64,000 bases of DNA from Cognatiluteimonas telluris (GTDB lineage Bacteria; Pseudomonadota; Gammaproteobacteria; Xanthomonadales; Xanthomonadaceae), in NCBI RefSeq assembly GCF_011320095.1, contig NZ_JAANOY010000006.1, positions 37,366-101,365 of the forward strand. Direction: 5' to 3'. How positions within the stretch are numbered: the first letter of the stretch is position 1; the number at the start of each line of letters is the position of its first letter. The translations under genes were made by a program, and so were the position numbers. The notes beneath the pieces are model-generated. The model worked only from the letters and a program-made list of their open reading frames with translations, was not told the origin of the DNA and did no database searches. This document shows positions 28,014 through 38,347 of the stretch, in pieces.

Positions 28014-29330
28014 GTGCCGTCAGACACCCCCTCGTCCGACCAGACCGCCTTCCAGCAGGCCACGCTGACCGCAGGCGGATCGTCCGTCGCCTTGCCGGTG
28101 GACCGCGGCACGCTCGGCAATCCCTGCATCGACATCGCGAAGCTGCCCAAGGAAACCGGCTGCTTCACCTACGACCCCGGATTCACCGCGACCGCGGCCT
28201 GCAAGTCGGCGATCACCTACATCGACGGCGACGCCGGCGTGCTGATGTACCGCGGCTACCCGATCGAGCAGCTGGCCAAGCAGTCCAGCTTCCTCGAGGT
28301 CGCCTACCTGCTGATGCACGGCGAGCTGCCGAGCGCGGCGGAATTTTCCAACTTCGACAACGAAGTCACCCACCACACGATGATGCACGAGGCGTTCCGG
28401 ACGTTCCTGTTCGGCTTCCGCCACGACGCGCATCCGATGGCGATGCTGGTCGGCATGCTCGGCTCGATGGCGAGCTTCTACCACAACACGCTCGACCTGG
28501 ATGATCCCGAGCAGCGCCGGCTGGCCGCAGTGCGCCTGATCGCGAAGGTGCCGACGATTGCGGCCGGCTGCTACCGCTATTCGATCGGCTGGCCGATGCG
28601 CTATCCGAAGAACAACCTCGAGTACGTCGACCGCTTCCTGCACATGATGTTCGAGGTGCCCAGCGAACCGCTGGCGCTCAAGCCGGTCGCGGCGCGCGCG
28701 CTGGATTTGCTGTTCATCCTGCATGCCGACCACGAGCAGAACGCGTCGACCTCGACCGTGCGCCTGGTGGGTTCGACCGGATCCAATCCCTACGCCTGCG
28801 TTGCCGCCGGCGTCGCTGCGTTGTGGGGTCCGGCGCACGGCGGCGCCAACGAGGCCGTGCTGAAGATGCTCGGCGAGATCGGCAAGCCCGGCAACGTGCA
28901 GTCGGCGATCGACAAGGCCAAGGACAAGGAGTCGGGCTTCCGCCTGATGGGCTTCGGCCACCGCGTCTACAAGAATTTCGATCCGCGCGCGAAGATCATC
29001 CGCGAGATGACCCACCAGGTGCTGGGCGAACTGGGCGTCAGCGATCCGATGCTGGAAGTCGCGCTCAAGCTCGAGGAAGCGGCGCTGAAGGACGATTACT
29101 TCATCCAGCGCAAGCTGTATCCGAACGTCGATTTCTATTCCGGCATCATCTACAAGGCGCTCGGCATCCCGACCGAGATGTTCACGGTGATGTTCGCGAT
29201 CGCGCGCACCGCCGGCTGGGTCGCGCACTGGCTGGAGCAGCAGACCGATCCGGACGCCAGGATCGGCCGCCCGCGCCAGATCTATACCGGCTATGCCGAG
29301 CGTGACTACGTGGGCATCGACAAGCGTTGA
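28014..29330 (+). CDS. gltA: Citrate synthase (type II)
   Basis: First enzyme of the TCA cycle, condensing acetyl-CoA with oxaloacetate. The 438-aa product begins with GTG, supported by GAGGAA 7 nt upstream (28002-28007); the nearby ATG is in another frame. Conserved elements include [22 protein letters not shown], the active-site region [19 protein letters not shown] (His), [16 protein letters not shown] (His), [17 protein letters not shown] and [13 protein letters not shown] (Asp environment in VDFYSG). The length and N-terminal extension fit the NADH-sensitive hexameric proteobacterial type. It is a single-gene unit bracketed by the rpmE2 terminator and a REP pair. Confidence 0.97.
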   Translation: MPSDTPSSDQTAFQQATLTAGGSSVALPVDRGTLGNPCIDIAKLPKETGCFTYDPGFTATAACKSAITYIDGDAGVLMYRGYPIEQLAKQSSFLEVAYLLMHGELPSAAEFSNFDNEVTHHTMMHEAFRTFLFGFRHDAHPMAMLVGMLGSMASFYHNTLDLDDPEQRRLAAVRLIAKVPTIAAGCYRYSIGWPMRYPKNNLEYVDRFLHMMFEVPSEPLALKPVAARALDLLFILHADHEQNASTSTVRLVGSTGSNPYACVAAGVAALWGPAHGGANEAVLKMLGEIGKPGNVQSAIDKAKDKESGFRLMGFGHRVYKNFDPRAKIIREMTHQVLGELGVSDPMLEVALKLEEAALKDDYFIQRKLYPNVDFYSGIIYKALGIPTEMFTVMFAIARTAGWVAHWLEQQTDPDARIGRPRQIYTGYAERDYVGIDKR

Positions 29331-29373
29331 CCCGTCGCCACGTGCGCGGCCGATGCCCGCGCAAGCGCCCCTC

Positions 29374-29398
29374 GTAGGAGCGGCTTCAGCCGCGAGCT
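29374..29398 (+). repeat. REP-like element (copy 3), left arm of a perfect inverted pair
   Basis: A 25-nt palindromic unit starting GTAGGAGCGGCTTCAGCC and ending CGAGCT. It is the exact reverse complement of copy 4 at 29509-29533. It carries the GTAG terminus typical of Stenotrophomonas SMAG-type REPs. Confidence 0.88.
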
Positions 29399-29508
29399 TT
29401 CAGCCAAACGCCAGCAAGGCGGCAGGATTGCGCGCTGTACCGGGTCGATCCATGACTGGCGCAGGAAGGAGGCCCGGTCGTAGTGACCGCGGGACCAGGT
29501 CGTGCGTT

Positions 29509-29533
29509 AGCTCGCGGCTGAAGCCGCTCCTAC
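29509..29533 (-). repeat. REP-like element (copy 4), right arm of a perfect inverted pair
   Basis: Exact reverse complement of copy 3, ending GCCGCTCCTAC on the plus strand. Together they make a REP doublet in the tail-to-tail spacer between gltA and the gene at 29580. Confidence 0.88.
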
Positions 29534-29579
29534 GACGAGCCGAATTGTCGCGTCGGGCCGGGCGGAACGTTTCGCGGGC

Positions 29580-30230
29580 TCAATCCGCCGCCGATTCGTA
29601 GCCTTCGATCTCATCGGCCGCCAGCAAGGCGCGCAATTGCGACAACGATGCCCGCGGCATCGGTTTCTCGTCGACGAGCGAGAGGGGCGCCTGCCGCAGC
29701 GCAGTCTCGGGCAGCACCGTCAGGTCGAAGCTCAGGTCCTCTGCGCTGAAGACCCACACCGGGAATTCGCCGCTGCGCTCGCGGTCCAGGCGGACGCGCC
29801 GGCTGCGCGATTCGCTGGGGATGGCGTGTTCGTCGAGGAAGCGCGCGACGGCATCGGCGTCGTCGCTGTACAGCTGCAATGCCACCGGGGCATTGGCATC
29901 GGCGGTGCCGTCGAGCACCGGCCCGACCAGGCGCGCATCGAAAGGCCGGAAGAATTCCAGCGCGCGTAGCGCAGCCTCGCGCCGCGCGCGCAGGCCGGCA
30001 AGCTGTGCATCGCCCTGGAACAGCCGTTGGTACTCGCGCAGCGCGTCCTCGATCTCGCGATTGCGGGGCAACGAGGCGTCGTCGACGATCCCCAGGCGCT
30101 CGGCGGCCTTGAGCTTGGCTTGGTGGTAATCGCGGATGCCGCCTTCGGCCATCAGCCGCGCGGCTTCATGGGCGAGTCGATGGCGGCGTTCGCGGATGCG
30201 GGTCTCGGCGTGCTGGCGGGCGTGGTGCAT
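29580..30230 (-). CDS. Conserved hypothetical protein, possible nucleotidyltransferase-like fold
   Basis: A 216-aa cytosolic protein with no signal peptide or membrane segment. The N-terminal half is helical and basic (MHHARQHAETRIRERRHRLAHEAARL, then DYHQAKLKAAERLGI). The C-terminal half alternates strands and helices (VALQLYSDDADAVARFLDEHAIP, FPVWVFSAEDLSFDLTVLPE). The FDLTVLP strand and the upstream short acidic motifs remind me of nucleotidyltransferase-superfamily proteins, but I cannot place the catalytic residues, so no function is assigned. The ATG at 30230 begins the coherent helical region; the open frame continues upstream in low-complexity sequence. It lies between mrcA and gltA and may share the mrcA direction of transcription. 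Confidence 0.7.
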   Translation of the reverse strand: MHHARQHAETRIRERRHRLAHEAARLMAEGGIRDYHQAKLKAAERLGIVDDASLPRNREIEDALREYQRLFQGDAQLAGLRARREAALRALEFFRPFDARLVGPVLDGTADANAPVALQLYSDDADAVARFLDEHAIPSESRSRRVRLDRERSGEFPVWVFSAEDLSFDLTVLPETALRQAPLSLVDEKPMPRASLSQLRALLAADEIEGYESAAD

Positions 30231-30435
30231 GTCAGCCTCCCTCTCGGACCCGGCCCGACTGTACCGCAAGCGTGCGATGGCCCGGTGAGCCACACCCGCC
30301 ATCCGTCCGGCGACGGCATCGCGACCAACCAGCCACTGGCCATCGCGAGGCCCGTCCTGCCGGGAATGCCGACGAGCGCCCCGCCGCCCCGCCATGCATG
30401 GGCGGGTCCGGCGCAGCACGGGCCCCGGACCGGCT

Positions 30436-32973
30436 TCAGAAGATGTCGAAGGCCTGCTCGTCCTGCGATTGCTGCTGCGGGTTGGCGTCGATCTCGCTCT
30501 GCATCCGCTCCAGGTCCTCGGCCTTCACCCACTCGGTGATGCCGCCCGTGGACGTGGTGGGGAGCAGCTGGCCACCCGCGCCGACGCTGACCTTGACCAT
30601 GCCCGGCGGCGGGATGTTCTGTGCAATGGGCTGGTCCTTCAGCGCCACGCGCATGTATTCGATCCAGATCGGCAACGCGGCCTTGCCGCCGTACTCGCGA
30701 TAGCCCAGCGAGCGGAAGTCATCGCGGCCGACCCAGACGGTGGTGACGTAGTTGCCGCCGTAGCCGGAGAACCAGGCGTCGCGATGGTCGTTGGTCGAGC
30801 CGGTCTTGCCGGCGACGTCCTCGCGCCCCAGCACCTTGGCCGCGGTGCCGGTGCCGCGCTGGACCACGTCGCGCATCATGGACACCAGCTGGTAGGCCAC
30901 GCGGGCGTCGATCGCGCGCGGCGCGAGGACGGTGTCGGCGGACAGGGTTGCCGGCTTCGCGGCAGCTGCGGACGCCGTCGCATCCGGTGCCGCCGCCCGC
31001 GTCGAGGTGCTGGCGGCGGCGGGTGACGCCGCCGGGCCACCCGGGCCAAGGTCGAACCCGGCGACCACGTTCGACGCCGGCACGGCGGCACCGTTGACCA
31101 TCTGCACGCCGCACGACGGGCAGGCCGTTGCCGGCTTCTCCTTGAAGACGAGCTTGCCCGTATGGTCGCGGACTTCATCGATGAACCACGGCGTGATCCG
31201 GAAACCGCCATTGGGGAAGGCCGCATAGCCGCGGGCGATCATCATCGGTGCCAGCGAGGCGGTGCCCAGGGACATCGACAGGTTCGGCGGCAGCAGCGAC
31301 TCGTCGATGCCGAAGTGGCTGATGTAACGGCGTGCGTAATCCACCCCGATCGCATCGAGCAGCCGCACCGAGACGAGGTTGCGCGACTGCACGAGCGCTT
31401 CGCGCAGGCGCATGGGACCGGCGAAATTGCCGCTGTCGTTCTGCGGCCGCCACATGTGGCCGCGGCGATCGCGGAACACCACCGGTGCGTCGAGCACGAT
31501 CGAGGCGGGATTGAAGCCGCGCTCGAACGCCGCCGCATACAGGAACGGCTTGAAGCTCGAGCCGGGTTGCCGTCGCGCCTGGGTGGCGCGGTTGAACTTG
31601 TTGCCGGCAAAACTGAAGCCGCCGACCAGGGCGCGCAGGGCGCCGTTGTCCGGCTGCAGCGATACCAACGCCGACTGCGCGCGCGGCAGCTGGTCAAGGA
31701 GGTAGCGCGGGGCGGAGTCGGGTGAGGGAACGGCAGGCTTTGCGTCGGCATCAGGCACGACGCGGCGCACGCGCACCAGGTCGCCACGCTGGACCAGGGC
31801 CGAGGGGCTGCGGCCGGTCCAGCGGCTGCTGGCGGCATCGAGCGTGAGCGTGCTGCCGTCGGTCAGCACGACATCGGCGGTGCCATCGCCGCTGCGCAGC
31901 ACGATGGCAGGCATGCGGTCGCCCTGGGTCGGGATCGTCCTCAGCCGCGCCGCGGCGGTGGCGGCGGTTTCGTCGGGAGCCAGATCGAAGTGCTGCTCCA
32001 CCTTCTTGTTCCAGCCATGGCGATGGTCGTACTCGGTGAGGCCGTCGCGCACGGAGCGGATCGCAGCCTCCTGCAACACCGGGTCGATTGTCGTGGTGAC
32101 GTGGTAGCCCTTGGTCAGCACGTCGCCGCCGTAGCGGGCGATCATCTCGCGACGGACCATCTCCGCCACGTAGGGAGCATTGACCTCGATCGGACGTTCG
32201 TGCGGGGTGGCGTGCATCGGCACCTGTTGCGCGGCATGCTCCTCGTCGCGATTGATGAAGCCCAGTTCGCGCATGCGCTGGAGCACGTAGTCGCGACGGA
32301 TCCGCGCCCGCTCCGGGTTGCTGATCGGGTTGCCGCTGGAGGGGAACTTCGGGATCGAGGCCAGCGTCGCCATCTCGTCCAGGTCGAGCTGGGCGAGCTT
32401 CTTGCCGTAGTAGTACTCGGCGGCGGCGCCGATGCCGTAGGCGCGATTGCCGAAGAAACTCTTGTTGAGGTAGAGCTGGAAGATCTCGTCCTTGCCCAGT
32501 TCGCGCTCCATCTTCATCGCCAGCAGCATCTCGGCGAACTTGCGCGTGTAGCTGTATTCGGAACTCAGGAAGAACTGGCGGGCCACCTGCTGGGTGATCG
32601 TCGAGCCGCCGGGCACGCGCTTGTCATGGGTGGTGGCGAGCAGCCAGATCGCCCGCGCTACGCCTTGGTAGTCGACGCCGTGGTGCTGGTAGAAGCGGTT
32701 GTCCTCGATCGCGATGAAGGCCTGCTTCTGCCGCAGCGGGACCTGGGCGATGTCGATCGGGTAACGCCGGGTCTCCCCGAACAGGGCCATCAGCCGCCCG
32801 TCGCGGGCGTAGACGTACATCGGCTCCTGCATCTCGACGTGGCGCAGGGAGTCCACGTCCGGGAGCTTGGAGGAGATCAGGAAGTAGACGGTGCCCAGCG
32901 CCAGCAGGCCAAGGATGGAAACGGCGGCAAAGGCAAGCAGCCCCCAGCGCAGCAGGCGACGAAGACGGGGCAT
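30436..32973 (-). CDS. mrcA: Penicillin-binding protein 1A (bifunctional transglycosylase/transpeptidase)
   Basis: Inner-membrane enzyme that polymerises glycan strands and crosslinks peptidoglycan in the periplasm. The 845-aa product has a TM anchor at about residues 11-33 and a GT51 domain with catalytic E90 ([14 protein letters not shown]), GGSTITQQ and [17 protein letters not shown]. An OB-like insert follows, then the transpeptidase with the SSFK box (S472-K475), the SRN box and KTGST. Between the SRN and KTG boxes is an unusual insert: a CPSC dipeptide pair ([10 protein letters not shown]) followed by about 50 residues rich in Ala, Ser, Thr and Pro. The ATG at 32973 precedes the basic-then-hydrophobic anchor. 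It is divergent from pilM, as in Pseudomonas and Xanthomonas (ponA). Confidence 0.95.
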   Translation of the reverse strand: MPRLRRLLRWGLLAFAAVSILGLLALGTVYFLISSKLPDVDSLRHVEMQEPMYVYARDGRLMALFGETRRYPIDIAQVPLRQKQAFIAIEDNRFYQHHGVDYQGVARAIWLLATTHDKRVPGGSTITQQVARQFFLSSEYSYTRKFAEMLLAMKMERELGKDEIFQLYLNKSFFGNRAYGIGAAAEYYYGKKLAQLDLDEMATLASIPKFPSSGNPISNPERARIRRDYVLQRMRELGFINRDEEHAAQQVPMHATPHERPIEVNAPYVAEMVRREMIARYGGDVLTKGYHVTTTIDPVLQEAAIRSVRDGLTEYDHRHGWNKKVEQHFDLAPDETAATAAARLRTIPTQGDRMPAIVLRSGDGTADVVLTDGSTLTLDAASSRWTGRSPSALVQRGDLVRVRRVVPDADAKPAVPSPDSAPRYLLDQLPRAQSALVSLQPDNGALRALVGGFSFAGNKFNRATQARRQPGSSFKPFLYAAAFERGFNPASIVLDAPVVFRDRRGHMWRPQNDSGNFAGPMRLREALVQSRNLVSVRLLDAIGVDYARRYISHFGIDESLLPPNLSMSLGTASLAPMMIARGYAAFPNGGFRITPWFIDEVRDHTGKLVFKEKPATACPSCGVQMVNGAAVPASNVVAGFDLGPGGPAASPAAASTSTRAAAPDATASAAAAKPATLSADTVLAPRAIDARVAYQLVSMMRDVVQRGTGTAAKVLGREDVAGKTGSTNDHRDAWFSGYGGNYVTTVWVGRDDFRSLGYREYGGKAALPIWIEYMRVALKDQPIAQNIPPPGMVKVSVGAGGQLLPTTSTGGITEWVKAEDLERMQSEIDANPQQQSQDEQAFDIF

Positions 32974-33010
32974 CGGGCGGAATCCTTGCAGATGAAGTAC
33001 TTGCAGTTGA

Positions 33011-34276
<1,266 letters not shown>

Positions 34277-34277
34277 T

Positions 34278-35021
34278 ATGGCACGGATCAACCTGCTCCC
34301 GTGGCGCGCCGAGCGCCGCAAGCTGCGCCAGAAGGAATTCCTCACCCTGCTCGGCCTGTGCGCCGCGGCCGGCGTTGTGCTGTGGTTCCTGCTCAACAGC
34401 TACTACAACGGCCAGATCAGCGGCCAGAACGACCGCAACAACTACCTCAAGGACCAGATCGCCCAGGTCGACAAGCAGATCGCGACGATCGACGAACTGG
34501 ACAAGAAGAAGGCGAAGTTGCTGGCGCGCAAGGAAGTCATCGAGCAGCTGCAGGCCAACCGCTCGCAGATGGTGCACCTGTTCGATTCGCTGGTGCGGAC
34601 CATTCCCGACGGCGTGATCCTGACGTCGATCAAGCAGGAAGGCGACAAGCTCACGCTCGAAGGCCGCTCCCAATCGAACGCGCGGGTCAGTACCTACATG
34701 CGCAACCTGGAAGGGTCGGGCTGGATGACCAAGCCGGACCTGTCGATCATCGAAGCCAGGGCGGGCGACCCGGCACTGCCTTACGCCTTCACCCTCAGCG
34801 TGCTGCTGGCCAACCCCAATGCGCCGAAGGACGAAAACGGCGATGGCGTGCCTGACGCGCCTGCCGCGGACGCCACGGCCGCGCCTGCCGCGACGACGCC
34901 CTCCATCGATCCCACGGCAACACCAGTCGCCACGCCAGCCGCCACGGCGCCGGCCGCAGCGGCACCCGCCGCCGACACGCCGGCGCCGGCGACGCCGGCC
35001 AGCGGAGGAGCTTCGCTGTGA
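34278..35021 (+). CDS. pilN: Type IV pilus assembly protein PilN with Ala/Pro-rich tail
   Basis: Bitopic inner-membrane protein of the alignment complex linking cytoplasmic PilM to periplasmic PilO. The N-terminal PilM-binding motif MARINLLPWRAERRKLRQKE is intact, followed by the TM helix (FLTLLGLCAAAGVVLWFLLN), a coiled coil (KDQIAQVDKQIATIDELDKK) and the periplasmic ferredoxin-like domain (LTLEGRSQSNARVSTYMRNL). At 247 aa it is longer than the roughly 200 aa I would expect. The last 60-odd residues are Ala/Pro/Thr-rich and begin with DENGDGVPD (residues 185-193), a motif like the calcium-binding thrombospondin type 3 unit. Overlaps pilO by 4 nt (GTGA). Confidence 0.93.
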   Translation: MARINLLPWRAERRKLRQKEFLTLLGLCAAAGVVLWFLLNSYYNGQISGQNDRNNYLKDQIAQVDKQIATIDELDKKKAKLLARKEVIEQLQANRSQMVHLFDSLVRTIPDGVILTSIKQEGDKLTLEGRSQSNARVSTYMRNLEGSGWMTKPDLSIIEARAGDPALPYAFTLSVLLANPNAPKDENGDGVPDAPAADATAAPAATTPSIDPTATPVATPAATAPAAAAPAADTPAPATPASGGASL

Positions 35022-35677
35022 AGAAAATGTCGCTGAAGGAACTCAACTTCAACAATACCGGCAGCTGGCCGCGCGAATTCAAGGTCGGCTTCGGGATCGT
35101 GGTCGGACTGCTGATCTTCGGACTGCTGTGGTGGCTCTTCATCCGTGACAAGGCGACCGAACTCCAGGGCCTCGAACAGACGGAAACGAGCCTGCGCCAG
35201 GAATTCGAGACCAAGCAGGGTCGGGCCGCGAACCTGGAGCCGCTGACCCTGCAGCTGGCGCAGATGGAACAGCAGCTGCAACAGATGCTGCGCCAGCTGC
35301 CTAGCAAGACTGAAATGCCCGACCTGATCGTCGATGTTTCTCAGACGGCGCTCGCGACCGGCATTTCCAACGAGCTGTTCCAGCCTGGCCCGGAGACGCC
35401 CAAGGAGTTCTACGCCGAGAAGCCGATCGCACTTCGGATGGTGGGTACCTACCACCAGTTCGGGGCATTCGTCAGCGGCGTTGCCTCCCTGCCACGCGTG
35501 GTGATCCTGACCATGCACGACATTTCGCTCAAGCCGAAAAACCCCGACAAGTCGGGGATCAAGGTCAATACGCCGCTGGAGCTGGCGGGTACGGTGAAGA
35601 CCTATCGCTATCTCGACGCCGAGGAGGCCGCCGAGCAGGAAAAGGCCACCGCAACGACCGGCAAGGGGAAGGGCTGA
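35018..35677 (+). CDS. pilO: Type IV pilus assembly protein PilO
   Basis: Bitopic inner-membrane partner of PilN. The 219-aa product begins VKKMSLKELNFNNTGSWPREF, followed by a TM helix (VGLLIFGLLWWLFI), a coiled coil (LQGLEQTETSLRQEFETKQG) and the periplasmic domain with LRQLPSKTEMPDLIVDVSQTA and AEKPIALRMVGTYHQFGAFVSGVASLPR. The GTG start is preceded by GGAGGAG (35004-35010) inside the end of pilN, so its translation is well supported and coupled. The C-terminus ends in a short Lys/Gly-rich tail. Confidence 0.94.
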   Translation: MKKMSLKELNFNNTGSWPREFKVGFGIVVGLLIFGLLWWLFIRDKATELQGLEQTETSLRQEFETKQGRAANLEPLTLQLAQMEQQLQQMLRQLPSKTEMPDLIVDVSQTALATGISNELFQPGPETPKEFYAEKPIALRMVGTYHQFGAFVSGVASLPRVVILTMHDISLKPKNPDKSGIKVNTPLELAGTVKTYRYLDAEEAAEQEKATATTGKGKG

Positions 35678-35678
35678 C

Positions 35679-36239
35679 ATGCAGATGCGAATCTCCCAGC
35701 TCGCCCACGGCGGCCCCGGCGTGCGAACCATCCTTCTCGTTGCCCTCGTGGCGTGCGTGTCCGCTTGCGGCCGCGGGGTGACCAGCACGCCGGGTGATGA
35801 ACCCAACCTGGAAAAGTGGGTGGCGGAGGTCAAGAACCGGCCGGCGCCGCCGCTGGATCCCCTGCCGGTGATGCAGCAGTTCGAGACGTTCGAATACGAC
35901 GCCCAGAACCTGCGTGATCCCTTCAGCAATGCCTTCAGCGACGATAGCGGCGGGAGCGGCCCACGGCCTGATCCAAACCGGCCGAAGCAGACGCTCGAGC
36001 AGTTTCCGCTGGACAGCCTGAACATGGTCGGGACGATCGGCAGCGGCTCGTCGCTGGTCGCCCTGGTGATGGCGCCGGACAAAGTGACGTATCGCGTCCG
36101 ACCTGGCGTGTACTTGGGACAAAACGATGGCCGCGTGACGGCGGTTCATGAAGACCGGATCGACCTTGTCGAACTGGTGCCGGACGGCGCGGGCGGATGG
36201 CTGGAACGCCCGGCATCCGTTGCGCTCGCAGACCAATGA
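35679..36239 (+). CDS. pilP: Type IV pilus lipoprotein PilP
   Basis: Inner-membrane lipoprotein that connects PilN/PilO to the PilQ secretin. The 186-aa product has an N-terminal signal with lipobox (LLVALVACVSAC, cysteine at about residue 30) and then the PilP pattern: WVAEVKNRPAPPLDPLPVM, FEYDAQNLRDPF, and the small beta domain LNMVGTIGSGSSLVALVMAPDK, YRVRPGVYLGQNDGRV. The ATG is 1 nt after the pilO stop. An in-frame second methionine two codons later is also possible. pilQ follows with a 14-nt gap. Confidence 0.94.
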   Translation: MQMRISQLAHGGPGVRTILLVALVACVSACGRGVTSTPGDEPNLEKWVAEVKNRPAPPLDPLPVMQQFETFEYDAQNLRDPFSNAFSDDSGGSGPRPDPNRPKQTLEQFPLDSLNMVGTIGSGSSLVALVMAPDKVTYRVRPGVYLGQNDGRVTAVHEDRIDLVELVPDGAGGWLERPASVALADQ

Positions 36240-36253
36240 TTGGGGATAGGACG

Positions 36254-38200
36254 ATGACCGTATTCGAAGCCACAAGCCTGCGGCCTGCCCGGCGCCCCCT
36301 GGCCCTGCGGCCAACCTCCAGGCGCGCGATGCTGGTTGGTTTGGCCACCGGCCTGCTCGCCGCATTCAGCGCGGTCAATGCGGCTCCGCCGGCTGCCATG
36401 GCACCGGGGATGCTCGCCACCGCCCAGGTGGCGGCCGCCGCGGGCATGGATCCCGCGAAGCAGGTACCGGGCGCGCTCAGCGTGGCCGACATCGATTTCA
36501 AGCGTGGCGATGGCGGCGCCGGTCGCCTGATCGTGCATTTCAGCGGCAACGGAGCGGTTCCCGACCTGCGCAACCAGGGGTCGTCGGTCGTCATCAGCGT
36601 CGGCAACGCGCAACTGCCTGCCTCGCTGCAGAAGCCGCTGAACGTGACCGACTTCGCTACCCCGGTCCAGCGCATCGACGCCAGCCCGAGCGGAAACGGC
36701 GCCCAGATCGTGCTCAGCACCAGTGGTCCCTATCAGTCGATGGCCTACCAGACCGGCCGGGACTACATCGTCGAGATCGTGCCCAAGGCGGCCGTCGCGG
36801 CCGGAACGGGCGCGACGAATGCCACCGCCCCGACGGCAATGGGCGCAACGGCGTCGACGACGACCACCCGCGGCTACACGGGCCATCCGGTCACGTTCAA
36901 CTTCCAGGACGTGCCGGTCCGCACCGTGCTGCAGCTGATCGCCGAGGAATCCAACCTCAATATCGTGGCCTCGGACACAGTGTCCGGCAACGTGACGCTG
37001 CGGCTGATCAATGTCCCCTGGGACCAGGCGCTGGACATCGTCCTGCAGGCGAAGGGACTGGACAAGCGCCGTAGCGGGAATGTGGTGTGGATCGCTCCCC
37101 AGGCCGAGATCTCGAAGTACGAGCAGGATCGGGAAGATGCCCGCATCGCGATCGAAAACCGCGCCGAAATGGTGACCGAGTACATCCCGATCAGCTATGG
37201 AAACGCCGAGGACCTGGCGAAGCTGCTGACCGAGGAAGCGAAGAACGGTCAGAGCGGCGGTGGCGCATCCACCGGTGGTCAAAGCCGCGGATTCCTGTCG
37301 CCGCGCGGCAGCATCAGCTTCGATCGCCGCACCAATACGCTGCTGGTCATCGACATTCCCCAGCGCGTGGCGTCGATCAAGGACCTCGTGCACGAGCTCG
37401 ACAAGCCGGTCGACCAGGTCGTGATCGAAGCCCGGATCGTCATTGCCAACGAATCCTTCGCACGGGAAATCGGTGCCAAGTTCGGCATCACCGGGACCCA
37501 GCAGAACACGCTGTTCAGCAACAGCATCTCCACCAACATCGCAAACCAGAATGCACTGGTGACATCGGCGGTGAACGGCACGATCCCGACCATCACCCGC
37601 GGTCTCAACACCAACCTGCCTTCGACCCTCGCGGGCGCCGGATCGCTCGCCCTGTCCATCCTCAATGGTGGCTACGCGCTTGACATGGAGCTCTCCGCGC
37701 TCCAGACGGAAGGACGCGGAGAGATCATCTCCAACCCGCGCATCGTCACCAGCAACCAGAAGGAAGCGACGATCACCCAGGGCCAGGAGATCGGCTACCT
37801 GACCACCACCGGCGGCGCCAACGCCAATGCGCCGACCGTGCAATTCAAGAACGCCGTGCTGATGCTGAAAGTGACGCCGACGATTACCGCCGACGGCCGC
37901 GTGTTCCTCAACATGGACGTCACCAAGGACGACCTGCAGGGTTACATCGATACCGGCGCAGGCCAGGTCCCGACCATCGCCAAGCGCGAAGTCACGACTG
38001 CCGTGCTGATGGAGGATGGCCAGACCGTCGTCATTGGTGGCGTGTATGAGTTCAAGAACAGCCAGGACATGTCGAAGGTGCCGTTCCTGGCCGACATCCC
38101 GATCCTGGGCAACCTGTTCAAGAAGAAGAACCGGACCAACAGCAAGGCCGAGCTGCTGATCTTCGTGACGCCGAAGGTGCTGCGCGTCGCCCAGCGCTGA
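36254..38200 (+). CDS. pilQ: Type IV pilus secretin PilQ
   Basis: Outer-membrane secretin through which the pilus fibre leaves the cell. The 648-aa product has a long N-terminal region with signal segment (MLVGLATGLLAAFSAVNA) and a single AMIN-type domain (LSVADIDFKRGDGGAGRLIV). An STN/N0 domain follows (VTFNFQDVPVRTVLQLIAEESNLNIV), then an N1 domain (VTEYIPISYGNAEDLAKLL) and the secretin core (VVIEARIVIANESFAREIGAKFG, GEIISNPRIVTSNQKEATI, VQFKNAVLMLKVTPTI). It ends KAELLIFVTPKVL. It is somewhat shorter than many PilQ proteins because only one AMIN domain is visible. The ATG at 36254 was chosen over one at 36236 that overlaps the pilP stop; both are possible. Confidence 0.95.
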   Translation: MTVFEATSLRPARRPLALRPTSRRAMLVGLATGLLAAFSAVNAAPPAAMAPGMLATAQVAAAAGMDPAKQVPGALSVADIDFKRGDGGAGRLIVHFSGNGAVPDLRNQGSSVVISVGNAQLPASLQKPLNVTDFATPVQRIDASPSGNGAQIVLSTSGPYQSMAYQTGRDYIVEIVPKAAVAAGTGATNATAPTAMGATASTTTTRGYTGHPVTFNFQDVPVRTVLQLIAEESNLNIVASDTVSGNVTLRLINVPWDQALDIVLQAKGLDKRRSGNVVWIAPQAEISKYEQDREDARIAIENRAEMVTEYIPISYGNAEDLAKLLTEEAKNGQSGGGASTGGQSRGFLSPRGSISFDRRTNTLLVIDIPQRVASIKDLVHELDKPVDQVVIEARIVIANESFAREIGAKFGITGTQQNTLFSNSISTNIANQNALVTSAVNGTIPTITRGLNTNLPSTLAGAGSLALSILNGGYALDMELSALQTEGRGEIISNPRIVTSNQKEATITQGQEIGYLTTTGGANANAPTVQFKNAVLMLKVTPTITADGRVFLNMDVTKDDLQGYIDTGAGQVPTIAKREVTTAVLMEDGQTVVIGGVYEFKNSQDMSKVPFLADIPILGNLFKKKNRTNSKAELLIFVTPKVLRVAQR

Positions 38201-38220
38201 GACTCCTGGCGGCAATACAA

Positions 38221-38245
38221 CGAAAGGGCCTTCGGGCCCTTTCGC
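38221..38245 (+). terminator. Terminator after pilQ
   Basis: CGAAAGGGCC-TTC-GGGCCCTTTCG, a long GC stem whose closing base pairs are A-T rich, 20 nt after the pilQ stop. This AAAGGGCC-loop-GGCCCTTT form is a frequent proteobacterial terminator and ends pilMNOPQ. Confidence 0.82.
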
Positions 38246-38347
38246 ATTTCACGCGTGCATGAATGCGAAGGGTGCGGGGCTTGAACCAACCGCCGCCGGG
38301 TCGGTCAAACTGCGGCCTGCTCCTGGCGCAACGGGACCCGCCCACCG

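Larger units (their letters stand above)
29374..29533. terminator. REP pair able to form a long stem between convergent genes
   Basis: Copies 3 and 4 flank 110 nt and are perfectly complementary over 25 nt. They lie between gltA (plus) and the convergent gene at 29580 (minus), where a bidirectional transcript-ending or RNA-protecting structure would act on both. There is no U-tract, so the role as terminator is an inference. Confidence 0.4.

Noticed and set aside
30231-30419. N-terminal extension of the hypothetical gene at 29580
   Set aside because: The extension is Arg/Gly-rich low-complexity sequence; the coherent helical protein begins at ATG 30230.
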